Source: Adiantum capillus-veneris (lineage: Eukaryota; Streptophyta; Polypodiopsida; Polypodiales; Pteridaceae). From it: a stretch of DNA of 64,000 nucleotides. A program made the position numbers and the translations under genes. The notes below the pieces were generated by a model. That model did not search any database. It worked only from the letters and a program-made list of their open reading frames with translations, and had not been told where the DNA came from. Positions 10,844-20,749 of the stretch are shown in pieces. Positions within the stretch are counted from its first letter, which is position 1; each line of letters starts with the position of its first letter. The stretch is from NCBI GenBank assembly GCA_014529385.2, contig CM043944.1:55661768-55725767 (forward strand), written 5' to 3'.

Positions 10844-11745
10844 CTACTCTTCTGTTTGCTGCTCGCCTCTCAGCTCTTCTATTTGATTTTGGAATGTTTT
10901 CTTTTCTGCTTCAACTTGCTCTCCCATATTCACAAGGAGGTCGTTCAGATCGGCATTTATCTTCTCCGCCTCTTCGAGCTTTCTCTTGATGGTTTCTAGC
11001 TCATTTTGCATTGTTTTGTGCTCTTCTTCCATGCGGGTTTGCATGACCACTGACCCCTCGGCCATCATCAGCCTCTGCTTTTCTCTAAGGTTAACTGCTT
11101 TTGGAGCTCTTTCATTTGTTCTTCATAAAGCTGACTCTCTAAAGTGGTGTGAGTCGAGCTAGTAGCTCTGACTCTGGTAGGAGATGCTCGTAGCCGTTGG
11201 ATGGTTTGATCTTTGACTTTAATCTAGTCTTTTAGCTCAATAACCTCATCTTGGCTAGCTTCCTGCTCTATCTCTACCTTCTCTTTGGCATTCCATATGG
11301 CTTCCAGTTCCCTGGATTCTTCAGCAAGTTGTAGGGTTAGGTTGTCCCTTTCCCTCTCTGCATCTGTCAATGTCTTGCTGAGTTTTCTGTATTCTTCTTC
11401 AGCTCTTTGCAGTCTTTGAGCTGCTGCCTGATTTTCTCTTTCCATCTCCTGGCAGCTTTGCAATGCCGTGGCTATACTAGCTTGAAGCTCTGCTTCCTTC
11501 TCTATATGCCCTTGGATTTGTTTTTGGAGAGAGTCAACTTCAGATTTGATCAGAACTTCATTGGCTTTGAGATTAGCCATCTCACTTTCCGTGGCCATTG
11601 ATTGTGCCCTAAGCCCGGTTAGCTTGTTCATCACCACATCCCAATCATTGGTGCGTGACTACAGGTCCACTGTATCAGTGGCCATCTCTTTTATTTCCAC
11701 CAACCGCAGGCTATGCATCTGTTCTTTGGGCCCTGTGCTTGCCAA
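10844..11745 (-). pseudogene. Element B gag-like protein, coiled-coil segment
   Basis: Heptad-like Leu/Glu/Lys/Gln sequence across two frames (11224-11637 and 10844-11068), e.g. ELQASIATALQSCQEMEREN and EEAEKINADLNDLLVNMGEQ. This predicts a long parallel coiled coil of about 250 residues. A stretch between them (11070-11220) is frameshifted. A coiled coil could mediate self-assembly of a particle, but that is inference. Confidence 0.65.
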
Positions 11746-11766
11746 GTCAAATGCTATTGTGGCTGC

Positions 11767-12489
11767 CTATTCTCTTGAGTAACCCGTAGCTAGTAGATCA
11801 CAAAATGTGTTAAACCTTATTTCCTCTGGATCTATCTTTTCCTCTTTCTGTTCATCTTCTTCTTGCTGCTCTTGCTCTTGGCTCTTTTCTTCCTGATAAT
11901 CTTCTTGTTCCTCCTCCTTTTGTTGGGTTTGTGGAGGGCTACAAGGAGGTGGTGATGGCGGTGGACTGGACTCCGGGCTTGACTGTGGAGTTGGTGGCTT
12001 CTTCTTGAAGTCCCGGTCCGCCTTGGTCTTCCGCTCTCTTTCCTGGCCTTCTTGCTCTTCTAGCAGTTTCCATCGTACTTCATCCACTTCTTCTTCTGTA
12101 AATGGGATGTTAGGGATGTTTTCTGCCGTAGCATCCAGGATCTCAAAATTTTTTATATAATCTTCAAACCTATCTCTGTGCACCTTTCGGGATGACCCCG
12201 ACATGGCTTCCAGTGATGGCTTCCATAGCTCGCTCAAATCTCCCTTGAGGGCTCTTTCGGCTCTGAAGCTTTCCATTAGCCGCTCTAGCCGTGCCGCTTT
12301 TTGTGATTTTGTCTCTTTGATTGGCACTTGTACACTCTCTTTCTTTCCTTTCTTCAACTCTGGCTGCTCCTCTTGCACGGTCTCTAACCGGCCCTTCAAC
12401 CTTGTGGCAACTCTGGGTGCTTTGGGTTGTTCCTCTTCCTTATCTTCCTTGAGCCTTAGCCGGTCATTCTGTGATGGAGGGTCAGCCAT
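11767..12489 (-). pseudogene. Element B gag-like protein, charged linker segment
   Basis: A 240-residue frame. The first 75 residues are K/E/R-rich, followed by LERLMESFRAERALKGDLSE. An EEEVDEVRWKLLEEQEG segment comes next, then a Pro-rich run (about residues 165-190) and a Glu/Gln-rich tail. Composition is typical of disordered linkers. The methionine at 12489 is probably internal, since the preceding frame (to 13275) belongs to the same protein. Confidence 0.6.
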
Positions 12490-13275
12490 CTTCCCTTGGC
12501 GTGCAATGCCCCATAAACCACTTTTGTGATCAGCTCACCCGGCACAATGTAGGTGGGGTTCTTGTTGCCCATCTTCACCAGACTGTCATGGATATAAGCA
12601 GCATAGTTGATCACCTTCAGCTTGCTCTTCTACATTGCCCAGGTGAAGGTTGTGGCAATTGCTCTACGCGGCATTCTGTACTTCTGTGGTCGCTTTGTAC
12701 ACGTGGAAATTTTGGTTATACAGCTGGCTCATGATAGCCACTTTAGGGTTTGCAATGTCTTCAAAGGTGTAGTTGCTCTTCTTTTCAGAGAACACCTTAA
12801 CTTTATCTCTTCTTTTGGTTACAGTATCCCCTTTTTTGGAGAGGTCTAGTGCGGCTGCCACTACTTTCTCTGTGATTACAATCACCGTGTCTGGATTTCC
12901 CTGCAGATCAATAACTCTGGCCACTCCATCTTCTTTGATAGTGGTCACAAACTCCCAAACTCTTTTTATGTCAATTCCTGCCGGCAAAACTTCAAAATAG
13001 TTATGGAGATCTATTTTCTCCAGGTACTCTGCCATCTTGCTTCTGACAAACTCATTGAGGTCCCGAGGTAGCATGGGTAGCTCTATTACAATTCCTTCAG
13101 TATCTGTGAACACGCCTTGGTAAATCTTCAAGTTGTTGGACTCTAACAAATCCTCCTGAATCCACGTGCTGGTTGGCTTTAGAGTTCCTTCCGGGATGAC
13201 AAACGGATCTACTTCTTCCAAGCAATCTTTTATGGTCATCCTCTTCTTCTTTGCCGGTGATTTTGCAGCTGTCAT
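12490..13275 (-). pseudogene. Element B gag-like protein, N-terminal globular domain
   Basis: Starts MTAAKSPAKKKRMTIKDCL. The globular part includes RVWEFVTTIKEDGVARVIDL and VIVITEKVVAAALDL. After a frame break near 12680 it continues with RRAIATTFTWAM and YIVPGELITKVVYGALHAKG to about 12495. The layout (aromatic helix, short beta strand, then an A-x-x-L-x-L turn) recalls the N-terminal domain of plant transposon-encoded proteins of the PF20167 type. That is a resemblance by eye only; a profile search would decide. Together with the downstream parts the original protein would be about 1,100 residues. Confidence 0.55.
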
Positions 13276-13299
13276 AGATCATGTTGCACTCAGTAGTCC

Positions 13300-15919
13300 G
13301 AAGTTAGCGTTTTTTCCATATCAGCTGAGAAACTGAGTTTTAACTATCCAAATGACTTGAAAATTGAAAATAAAACTTAAAAGGAACTTGGGAAACCCTG
13401 CATGTGCTCATAGTCTCATTCTGGCTAAATTTTATGATTTAGACATCCTACGCGTAGGATGTCTTTTTCATCAGTTTTTGGTGAAACTTGACATGCTGGT
13501 GGTCTCTGGCCTGCTGAACATGGCTATGTGATTGGAATTGGGTTTGGGCACCAAAAAGTGCATATCTAGACAGATTCAGGCTTTAGGCTCACAAATTGGT
13601 AGGATGTCCCCAGCAAATGATATTCAAATGGGTTGGAATTTGATATATGGGCTCCTTGCACCATGGTCATGGCTCTCATGAGGTCAGTTTTTGCACAGAA
13701 GGTCAAAATTGAGCTAGAGACATCCTACGCATAGGATGTCTTTTTTCATCAAAATAGCTTGAGATTTGTTCTGTGGGTAGCTCTTGGCCTGTGGAACATG
13801 GCCATGCTCTTGGATTTTGATTTGGACAAGATTTGGTGTAGGTAAGACCCTGTGTAGTGTTTTTGGGCTCAAAAAGTGCATCCTTGAGGTGATGGGGGCC
13901 AAAAGTGATGGGAATGGCTTGAAACCTGACATATGAGCTCTTGAAGGTGATATAAACAGATCTGGAATTGAAAAACACCATCTGTGGGCCAAAAATGTCT
14001 TTTAGACATCCTATGCGTAGGATGTCTATTCCATCATTTTTTGCATGTGACCACACAGATTGGTTGGCAATGTGCCCATGAATGTATTTTGCAAGTTTCA
14101 TGTGATTTGGACAAGTTTTGGTAGGTCTATGGCCCATTATTGCCTCTATGCCCTGACTTTGTGTTTTTTGGTACACATGAGGTCAATTTTTGTCCAAATG
14201 TGATGAAACTTGGTGGCTAGCATGTAAAGGCTATTCAGAAACTTTGTGCAATGTCAAATGTTGGGATTTGTGCCCATAAATGGCCTTGAGACATCCTACA
14301 CGTAGGATATCTCCTGATGAAATTTTTGTGGAGACTACTATTGGTGCCTGCCCTTAGTCCCCCTGAGTCCCTTTTAAGCCCTATTTCAACAAAAAAGTCA
14401 AATAGATAGAAAATAACTCCCTGTGTGGATTTCAGAGCCTCCGAGCCGTTTTCTGACTTTTGGAGTGCTTTTCGGCAATGAAATTTCTTGATGTTGGTCT
14501 CCATAGCTTCCCGATCCCTTGGGGATCCTTGCCGTATGGTTTTTGTCGGCTTTGGCTTCACCGAAGCTCCGTTTGGCAATTTGTCGCTCTAGAAGCACCC
14601 GTGGTTGCGTTTACATGTCTTTGATGACTTGGTGGTCTACCACCATAGGACTTGGTTGTTGATGGTCTAGGAAAGCCGCTCGTGAAGTTTGGTGGCAAAC
14701 GGACATGCGGTTTGGCCACGAGAGCTATTTGACGCTTTGTGTGTTTGATGCCGTTTATGAAGTTTATTGCCGCTTCGGGTCACCTTTTGGTCATGTGGGC
14801 TACATAGACTTGTCAAGCATGTCGAGATGCTCCCACCCATGAGTTTTGGTAGCATTTGGGCACCTCTCCGCTCATTTCCCATTTGGTGGCTTCTTGCGGG
14901 GCTCTAGGAATTAGGGTTTTTCCCGATAGTTTTCTACTGCCTTTGGGCATCCAAGACTGGTCTCCTATGCTAGGGTAAGCTACCCATGAAGTCTCATTGC
15001 TTTTGGGTTAGCCGTTAGGTGGCCACTTCTACTTGTAGGTCTCTACTGCTCGCTTTCTGTGTGAACCCTACGCTAGTTTTCGCGACCAAACGACAAACGT
15101 GCGCGAAAAGCTCAAGGTTGTGAGCCTACCTCTCATGTCTGGAGCCTGTCGGGTAGTCGTGTGCATTGTAGAAGCTACTGGAAGTTCCGTTCACTCTAGG
15201 TGACAGAAGCTCTCTCTCAAAAGTCAATAGTGGAAATGAGCTTAAAATGAACTGAAAATTTCTTATAATGGGGGTCCTCAAACCACTTTTCATGAAATTT
15301 GACATGTGCTCCCAACTTCTTGCGAGATGCGGTTTAGGCTCAAAATTTCCTTGATTTGGACTCCGTTTGCCCAGTTTCCGAGAAATTCGACGTTTCGGTT
15401 AAAATCTGACCAAACAACGCTTTCCGCTCTAGTCTCATAATTGCACCCCCATTGTACCATAGGTTGTCCTGTAGTCACTGATCATCCCCATATTTTTTGT
15501 TTTTCATTACAATTGTTTTTCACCTGCTTTTTGTATTTTTGAAGTTTTTCTGTCAAAAATTAGTAAAATTAAAAGGAAGATAGCAAATTAAACCCAAAAA
15601 ATACCCAAAAAATACCCAAAAATCATTATAAATCAAAAACATCACCGCAAAACACTATATACACTCACATGCAATTTTTATGGTCGGATTTTTTTGTTTT
15701 ACCAATATTTTGCCCGAAAAATGGCTATTTTTACGTATATACACACACCTAGGGGCTTAATTTGGAATTTGGCCCCATATACTTGTCTATTCATGTTGTA
15801 TAAGGGCATATGTACTTGGGTTAGTCTAGAAAATTTCACAATCAAACGACAACCCTTAAAATAGTCGAAAAACATGCCCTTTTTTTCTCTTTCTGCCATT
15901 GGGTCCGCATCTGAGAATG
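13300..15919 (-). repeat. Long LTR-like region of gypsy element C
   Basis: It lies directly 3' of the PPT of element C. It shares blocks with the 21733-24097 LTR at similar distances: GTGAGTGTATATAGTGT-like sequence, CTCATTTCCACT with a GAGAGAGC block, and ACCTCTCATGTCT (plus strand, near 15130 here and 23310 there). A palindrome array occupies 13441-14312. The PPT-proximal end reads GCATTCTC instead of TG, so the exact start is uncertain, and the distal end near 13300 is inferred. Confidence 0.5.
13441..14312. repeat. Array of four 24-bp palindromes, about 280-bp period
   Basis: Palindromes lie at 13441-13464, 13718-13741, 14004-14027 and 14289-14312 (spacings 277, 286 and 285). The core is ACATCCTACGCGTAGGATGT. 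The first is perfect over 24 bp, the second and third have one mismatch, the fourth two. The sequence between copies is only weakly similar, so the palindrome is the best conserved part of an old tandem repeat. Confidence 0.95.
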
Positions 15920-15920
15920 C

Positions 15921-15940
15921 CTCCCCCCCTCCTAGCGGAG
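15921..15940 (-). promoter_or_regulatory. Polypurine tract of element C
   Basis: Minus strand reads CTCCGCTAGGAGGGGGGGAG. It occupies the same place, 3' of the coding region, as CTAGGAGGGATGGAAG in element D. Confidence 0.7.
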
Positions 15941-16028
15941 TCCTCCCGGACGACAAGGTATCGCCTCGGTGTACGTGCCGTGCATGGGTTGAAAAAATTG
16001 CGCAAATGCTTGGCCGTGTAATGTGGCC

Positions 16029-16794
16029 CTATATTATGCATACTCCGTCAATACATGGAAAAATTAATGTTGTGCAAGAGAAGGGTATAAGCAAGATGCT
16101 TATTGGCATTCGCCGTCGAGGTTTCCTGTTGGTTGTTGATTTGGTCGACAGATTTTCTTTGCAAGTAAAAGTTGTAACTCCACCGCTCTTCGTTTGATCG
16201 TCTTTCTTGTAAAAGTCGTGTGGTTGGCCGCTACTGTCGATATGGCCGTAGTTGTCTCCTTGGATAGAATTTTCGTGGCGGAAATGGCTGTAGACCTTAT
16301 CTCTTTTTCTTTCCATGTGTAGCTTTGCCTTGCCGATTTTTGTAGGTTTATTGCTACTGCCTCGATTGCCATTGTTTTGTTGCTGATTGGCACCCACATA
16401 AATCGGTTTGCCGGTTTCATATGCAGTTGTCTGCCTTCCAATGTTGCTTGTACTGAAGGGATCCATATCTGTTTTATTCCCTTGGTTTTTGGTTGAACTA
16501 TATGCTTCTATTGAATTCGTCTGTTGTATTGTGGTTTGTCTGCCTGTCACTTCTATCCTTCCGCACCCATACTTGTTTTTCTCGTGTTGCTAACTCTGAT
16601 CTCTTCACTGCGGTCGGTGACTTTTTATACCTGTAGTGAACATGGTTGGCAGTTCCCTATTTGTTAGCCTTGGGTATCATGTTGTTCTTTAGTGGCACTC
16701 TTCCTTTTGGCTCTTTATCCAGTGATTGCATTGCTGGCAGCTGATTCTTCCGTGGTTGTTGAGCAAAGGCTACCACCTGTTGTTCTTGTGCATG
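16029..16794 (-). pseudogene. Tail region downstream of retropepsin 2, element C
   Basis: Two overlapping minus frames (16029-16550 and 16100-16441) are rich in Asn, Gln, Thr and Lys. No domain is recognised. The segment sits between the second protease and the PPT; in element D the equivalent region is Pro/Ser/Asn-rich with repeated IWVPK motifs. It is probably a disordered C-terminal extension or a decayed 3' untranslated region. Confidence 0.35.
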
Positions 16795-17358
16795 CTAAAT
16801 CTTGACTGTATTCGCATTCCAATCTATTTGCACATTATACCCTTTTTGCCAAGGTTGTCCCAACAACATGGGGCGTTGTGTGCTTTCATCCTCAACCACA
16901 TAAAACTTGTGTGGGTAAATATATTGATGTACTTGTACATGCAATATAGTCCAGCCCAATGTTTTTAGTGAATGTGATGTACTACTTTCTAGCACTTGTG
17001 GAGTAGGATGAAGTTGACCTGTGGGCTTGAGCTGTTTGTATAATCTGTAAGAGATCAAATTTGCTTGAGCTCCAGAATCAAGCAATGCCTTCGATTCAAC
17101 TTGATTGCTACCCACTTTGACTGCAATTATTGGCTCCACTGTGTCTTCGTCAAAATCGTTAGTCGAATGGCATTGATTCGCAACGGTGATCCACATTGTT
17201 GTTGTTGTCACAAAATCCATTTTTTGGCAATACGTTCTTTTGCTTCTGCTTGGGCCTCTTCCCGTACCCTCTGTTTCTCCTTCATTCGTTGTTTTTCTTG
17301 ATGGATTTGTTGAAGCATATCCTATGTTAGTGGTAAATGATATTTCTTCAATCGACAC
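16795..17358 (-). pseudogene. Second, post-integrase retropepsin of element C
   Basis: A 187-residue frame with an aspartic protease signature: ALLDSGAQANLISYRLYKQL (about residues 90-110), then HKFYVVED and the C-terminal MLLGQPWQKGYNVQIDW. The D-S-G-A triad and the hydrophobic L-G-x-P-W segment are the two hallmarks of retropepsin-like folds. The N-terminal part continues the basic coil that follows the integrase C-terminal domain. Normal Ty3/gypsy elements have one protease, upstream of RT; this copy lies downstream of integrase, and the same arrangement recurs in element D. Role is unknown: extra polyprotein cleavage or a binding module are both possible. Confidence 0.75.
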
Positions 17359-18300
17359 CCACTAATCCAATTTGGCATTTCTTCACCTGCTAATGTAGCA
17401 AGCTTGACAGCTCCGCTTTGTGATAAGTCACTAATCACAAAGGGTCCCATCCCTCACTTTTTAAGTTTCTTGGCATGTTGCTTCAAGGTATAAACAAGTA
17501 CATAATCACCTGTTTTGAACTCTTTCGTGCACACATGCTTGTCAAAAAACTCCTTTTGTCTTCTCTTTTTAGCATAGATCGAAGCTACAGCTCTCAAGCA
17601 AAGTTCATCTAACTTTTCAAGATCATCTATTCTTGAAAAGAGCTCATGCCCTGTCCATTCTAAGCGTTTCGCTACTCGTAGAGTTGGAGTCAAAAACTCT
17701 ATGGGTAATATAGCGTTTAGGCCAAACACCATGTCGTACGGTGTCGTTCCTATGGATGTTTTGTAAGCTACCCTGTATGCCCATAGTGTTGAGTGTAGCT
17801 GCTGATCCCAGTCTGTTCTTGACTCTGATACAATTTTAGTTAGAACAGTGCAGAGTGTCTTATTTGTGGCCTCAGCTTGTCCATTTGCTTGTGGATGATA
17901 TGGAGCAGATTTTCTATGTATGACCATGAATTCCTCTAGCCGATATTCAATGACTTCATTAAGAAAATGTGTCCCTCGATCACTGGATAATTTCTATTGG
18001 TAAATCGTATCGTACAAAGACATTCTCATATAGAAATTGTGCAGTGGTTCGTGCATATGCCTTTTGTGTTGCCTTGGCTTCTGCCCATTTTGTGAGATAG
18101 TCCGTAACCACAATGATATATTGGGTATGGGTGCGATATACAGGGGGTGAAATAGGCCCCACAAAATCAATGCCCCATTTTGCAAATGCCCTTGCTCCCA
18201 TCATTGGCCATAGTGGCATCTCATCTCTCTTTATCGGCACCTTGGTGCGCTGACATGCGTCACAACGCTTTACAAAATCTTCAGCATCCATATGCAATGT
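17340..18300 (-). pseudogene. Integrase core and C-terminal domain of element C
   Basis: The core begins after CDACQ with MGARAFAKWGIDFVGPI (first catalytic Asp), continues through VVTDYLTKWAEAKA (17980-18297), and after a frame break near 17980 reads SAPYHPQANGQAEATNKTL (17454-17927), which holds the catalytic Glu. The C-terminal domain has TGDYVLVYTLKQHAKKLKK, then a GPFVISDLSQSGAVKLAT-type beta barrel and a Lys/Glu-rich coil leading into retropepsin 2. Integrase inserts the cDNA into the genome; this copy is broken. Confidence 0.9.
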
Positions 18301-18840
18301 AGGCCACCATATTCCTACGGTTAAGACAATTTTTGTCGTCTTATCGCGCCTGAAAAATGGCCTCCACTTATACCTCCATGTGCGTGTTCCAGAATCAGCA
18401 GGTATTCACTTTCACTTGCACAGATTCTAAGTTGATTGTCCTTTCCTCGCTTATAGAGTTGGTTCCCAATTAAACTAAAGTCGCGAGCCTCCAGCTCTAT
18501 AGCCCTTTTCGGTGCTCTTGTTATGTTTTCAGGAAACTTCCTTGTGGTTAAGAAATCAATGATATATTGACGCCATGCTGGTGCAATGTTTACCTGAAAC
18601 AGTGTCTCATGATCCACTGGTCGTTTGGCACTACATATAGTACAATTGTTAACATAATCATGTCTGTCAGTGTACATAGTTGGCCAATAAACCCCCAATT
18701 GTTTCAGTCTTTGGTGTGTTTTCATTGTTGAACAATGAAATGCACAATCCTGTATATGTGCTTCTTCAAGATAACACTAGAATTCTTCCAGATTTATACA
18801 TAATCGTAGAATCTGGTCCGATCCTAGATGATACAGCCGT
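18240..18840 (-). pseudogene. Two successive H2C2 integrase zinc modules, element C
   Basis: Module 1 (about 18840-18625) reads RLYHLGSDQILRLC, one stop, EEAHIQDCAFHC, LGVYWPTM, CTIC. Module 2 (about 18475-18240) reads QLYKRGKDNQLRIC, LEHAHGGISGGHFS, WWPT-type helix, CDACQ. Each has the linker LY-x(2)-G/R-x-D-x(2)-L-x(2)-C, two His and a C-x2-C pair, the pattern of the integrase N-terminal zinc domain. A single such domain is usual. The stop and a frame break near 18320 inactivate it. Confidence 0.75.
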
Positions 18841-18929
18841 TCTGCAATCAACTAGAAGTTTTTTGTTTTTCGAATTGTTTGTTGTTTGGATCTGTCTTCC
18901 TTGTTATCAAACCTTCCTCCAAAAGAAAG

Positions 18930-19018
18930 AATGCTAACAATTTCCTAAGACCATTTGAAGAATGCTAACAATTTCCTAAGACCATTTGAAGAATGCTAAC
19001 AATTTCCTGAGACCATTT
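18930..19018. repeat. 31-bp tandem triplication
   Basis: AATGCTAACAATTTCCTAAG starts the unit at 18930, 18961 and 18992. The third copy has one change. It lies between RNase H and the first zinc module and disrupts the frame there. Confidence 0.98.
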
Positions 19019-19573
19019 GGTTATCATTTCAATATTGAAAAGATAAGCATCCGGTATGTCATCATCTACTCCTTCAGGAGCTTCCCCGTTTTGTATCCTT
19101 GAAAGATGATCCTCCCGTAGATGTGTTTTACCCTTTTTGACTACCACTGTGAAATCAAACTCTAGCAATATAATAAACCAACGTACAATTCTCTCGGTAT
19201 TGCATGGTTTATTTACCAGATACAAAAGAGCTTGATGATCTGTGAAGAACACAAATTTGTTTGCGAGCAAATAATGCCGAAATTTCTTTACAGCATAAAT
19301 CATTCCTAACCCCTCTCTTTCTGTGGTTGTGTAGTTCTTTTCAGCACTATTTAATTGTCGGCTTGCATAACAAACTGGGAAATCCATTGTCCCATCTCCA
19401 GGTTGAGCCAGAATACTCCCGATTGCATATGCAGAAGCATCAATGTGACCATGGAATGTCTTTTCCCAATCCGGTGCTTTAAGTACAGGTGTTGATACTA
19501 GGTTTTCCTTAAGCTTTTGGAATGAAGTTTCACACTCCTCAGTCCAGTCGAAACTGACTAACAGACGATACAC
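18965..19573 (-). pseudogene. RNase H of element C
   Basis: The 202-residue frame starts in the RT connection domain (SFDWTEECETSFQKLKENL). RNase H follows: HIDASAYAIGSILAQPGDG (first catalytic Asp), the conserved TTTEREGLGMIYAVKKFRHY with the catalytic Glu, and FFTDHQALLYL with the third Asp. RHDH equivalents continue to REDHLSRIQNGEAPEGVDDD. The C-terminal end is replaced by the 31-bp triplication. The three acidic residues of the Ty3/gypsy RNase H are intact. Confidence 0.92.
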
Positions 19574-19589
19574 AGGTTATGCAATGACT

Positions 19590-20250
19590 ACATACATATA
19601 TATGAATCTTCGATATATCCGCAGTGTCCCATGAAGGATTGCACTTGTTTTGCGTTAGTAGGCTTAGGCAGGTCTACTATGACTTTGATTTTGTCTAGGT
19701 CAGTGGTTATGCCATTTCTTGAGACAATGTGTCCTAAGATGCGGCCTTGTCTAACCATAAAAATGCACTTTTCTGGGTTAAGACAGGTTCAATATGTTCT
19801 ACATTTTTCAAATACCTTTTGCAAATGGTCAATATGTTCCTCTCGTAGAAGAGAGTGTACACAAAGATCGTCCATGTATATTTATAAGAATATTCTTAGG
19901 TATTCTTTGAACGCATGCGTCATTAACCTTTGAAAGGTAGCTAGGGCATTAGTTAAGCCAAAAGGCATAACTCGATACGCATATATTTCCCATTCTGTGG
20001 CAAATGTTGTTTTGTGTTGATCCTCTATTGCAATTGCCAGTTGGTTATACCCTAAAAATCCATCTAGAAAGGAGTAAGCCTGTTTCCCGGCCACCCTCTC
20101 AAGTACATGTTCTGTGATCGGCAAGGGATAATTATCCCTTCTTGTGGCTGCATTTACCTTTTTGAGGTTCACACATACTCGCAGTTTTCCATTCTTTTTG
20201 GGGACAACCACCATGGGTATAAGGACGCTGTTTGCTAGGTTTGGCATCTG
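19590..20250 (-). pseudogene. Reverse transcriptase of element C
   Basis: The N-terminal half (19882-20247) has VVVPKKNGKLRVCVNLKKVN, FLDGFLGYNQL and MPFGLTNALATFQR. A frame break near 19885 separates it from the catalytic YMDDLCVHS box (about 19860-19885), followed by GRILGHIVSRNGI and MGHCGY near 19620-19700. Frameshifts and stops between the two parts make it non-functional. RT family: Ty3/gypsy, same lineage as element D. Confidence 0.9.
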
Positions 20251-20551
20251 ATTTCAAAGGAATTGTATGTTGGCATATCGATGGATCAACTCCTTTGAGG
20301 TCTTTGTAAGACCATGCAAACACATCTTTATACTTCTTGAGAAGTTGTGTTAGCTGTTCTTCTTCTTCAGGCTCTAAATCAGTTGCTATATAGACCAGCT
20401 GAGGCTTCTCACCTGGTTCAGCGAGGTCTATCCGTTTTTCATTTTTCGGCCCATCGTAAGATTCCTGGTTTGTTCTTTCCATGACTGGTGATGTCATTAT
20501 GATTTTTCTGTCCTGGATGGTGAATTTTAGATAGTGTGATGGTACATTCAT
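20132..20551 (-). pseudogene. Protease-RT linker of element C
   Basis: 139-residue frame with ATDLEPEEEEQLTQLLKKYK, FAWSYKDLKGVDPSICQH and KQRPYTH. The FAWSYKDLKG segment is the conserved N-terminal approach to gypsy RT. It overlaps the RT frame at its 3' end because of a frameshift near 20240. Confidence 0.8.
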
Positions 20552-20749
20552 GTTTCCTTTTTCTGACTCCTCCTTACCATCACTTTCTCCCCCCTCAGTA
20601 GTCCATACCTCTCATAAAGACCGTTTTGGTTCTTGGTATTTCTTTTTACGCTCCAATTTGGTCCACTCTAGGTCTTTTGTTGTTCCTTTTTTTTATTTTT
20701 GTGATGTTTGTGATTTTGTTTCTGTTTTAGCTTTCCGTACTTGTTTTAT

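Larger units (their letters stand above)
9803..13300 (-). mobile_element. Non-autonomous LTR element B (TR-GAG/LARD-like)
   Basis: One broken gag-like gene ends at a PPT and LTR. No protease, RT, RNase H or integrase was found, so mobilisation would need another element's enzymes. The matching 5' LTR was not recognised; the sequence upstream of 13300 belongs to a different LTR type. Confidence 0.55.

Noticed and set aside
13441-14312. CRISPR-like array
   Set aside because: Evenly spaced 24-bp repeats superficially fit, but the spacing is about 280 bp, there are no cas genes and the context is a plant LTR.
9802-15919. Treating 13300-15919 as the 5' LTR of element B
   Set aside because: The sequence does not match the LTR that follows the B polypurine tract at 9802, apart from one 12-base half-site, so it was assigned to element C instead.
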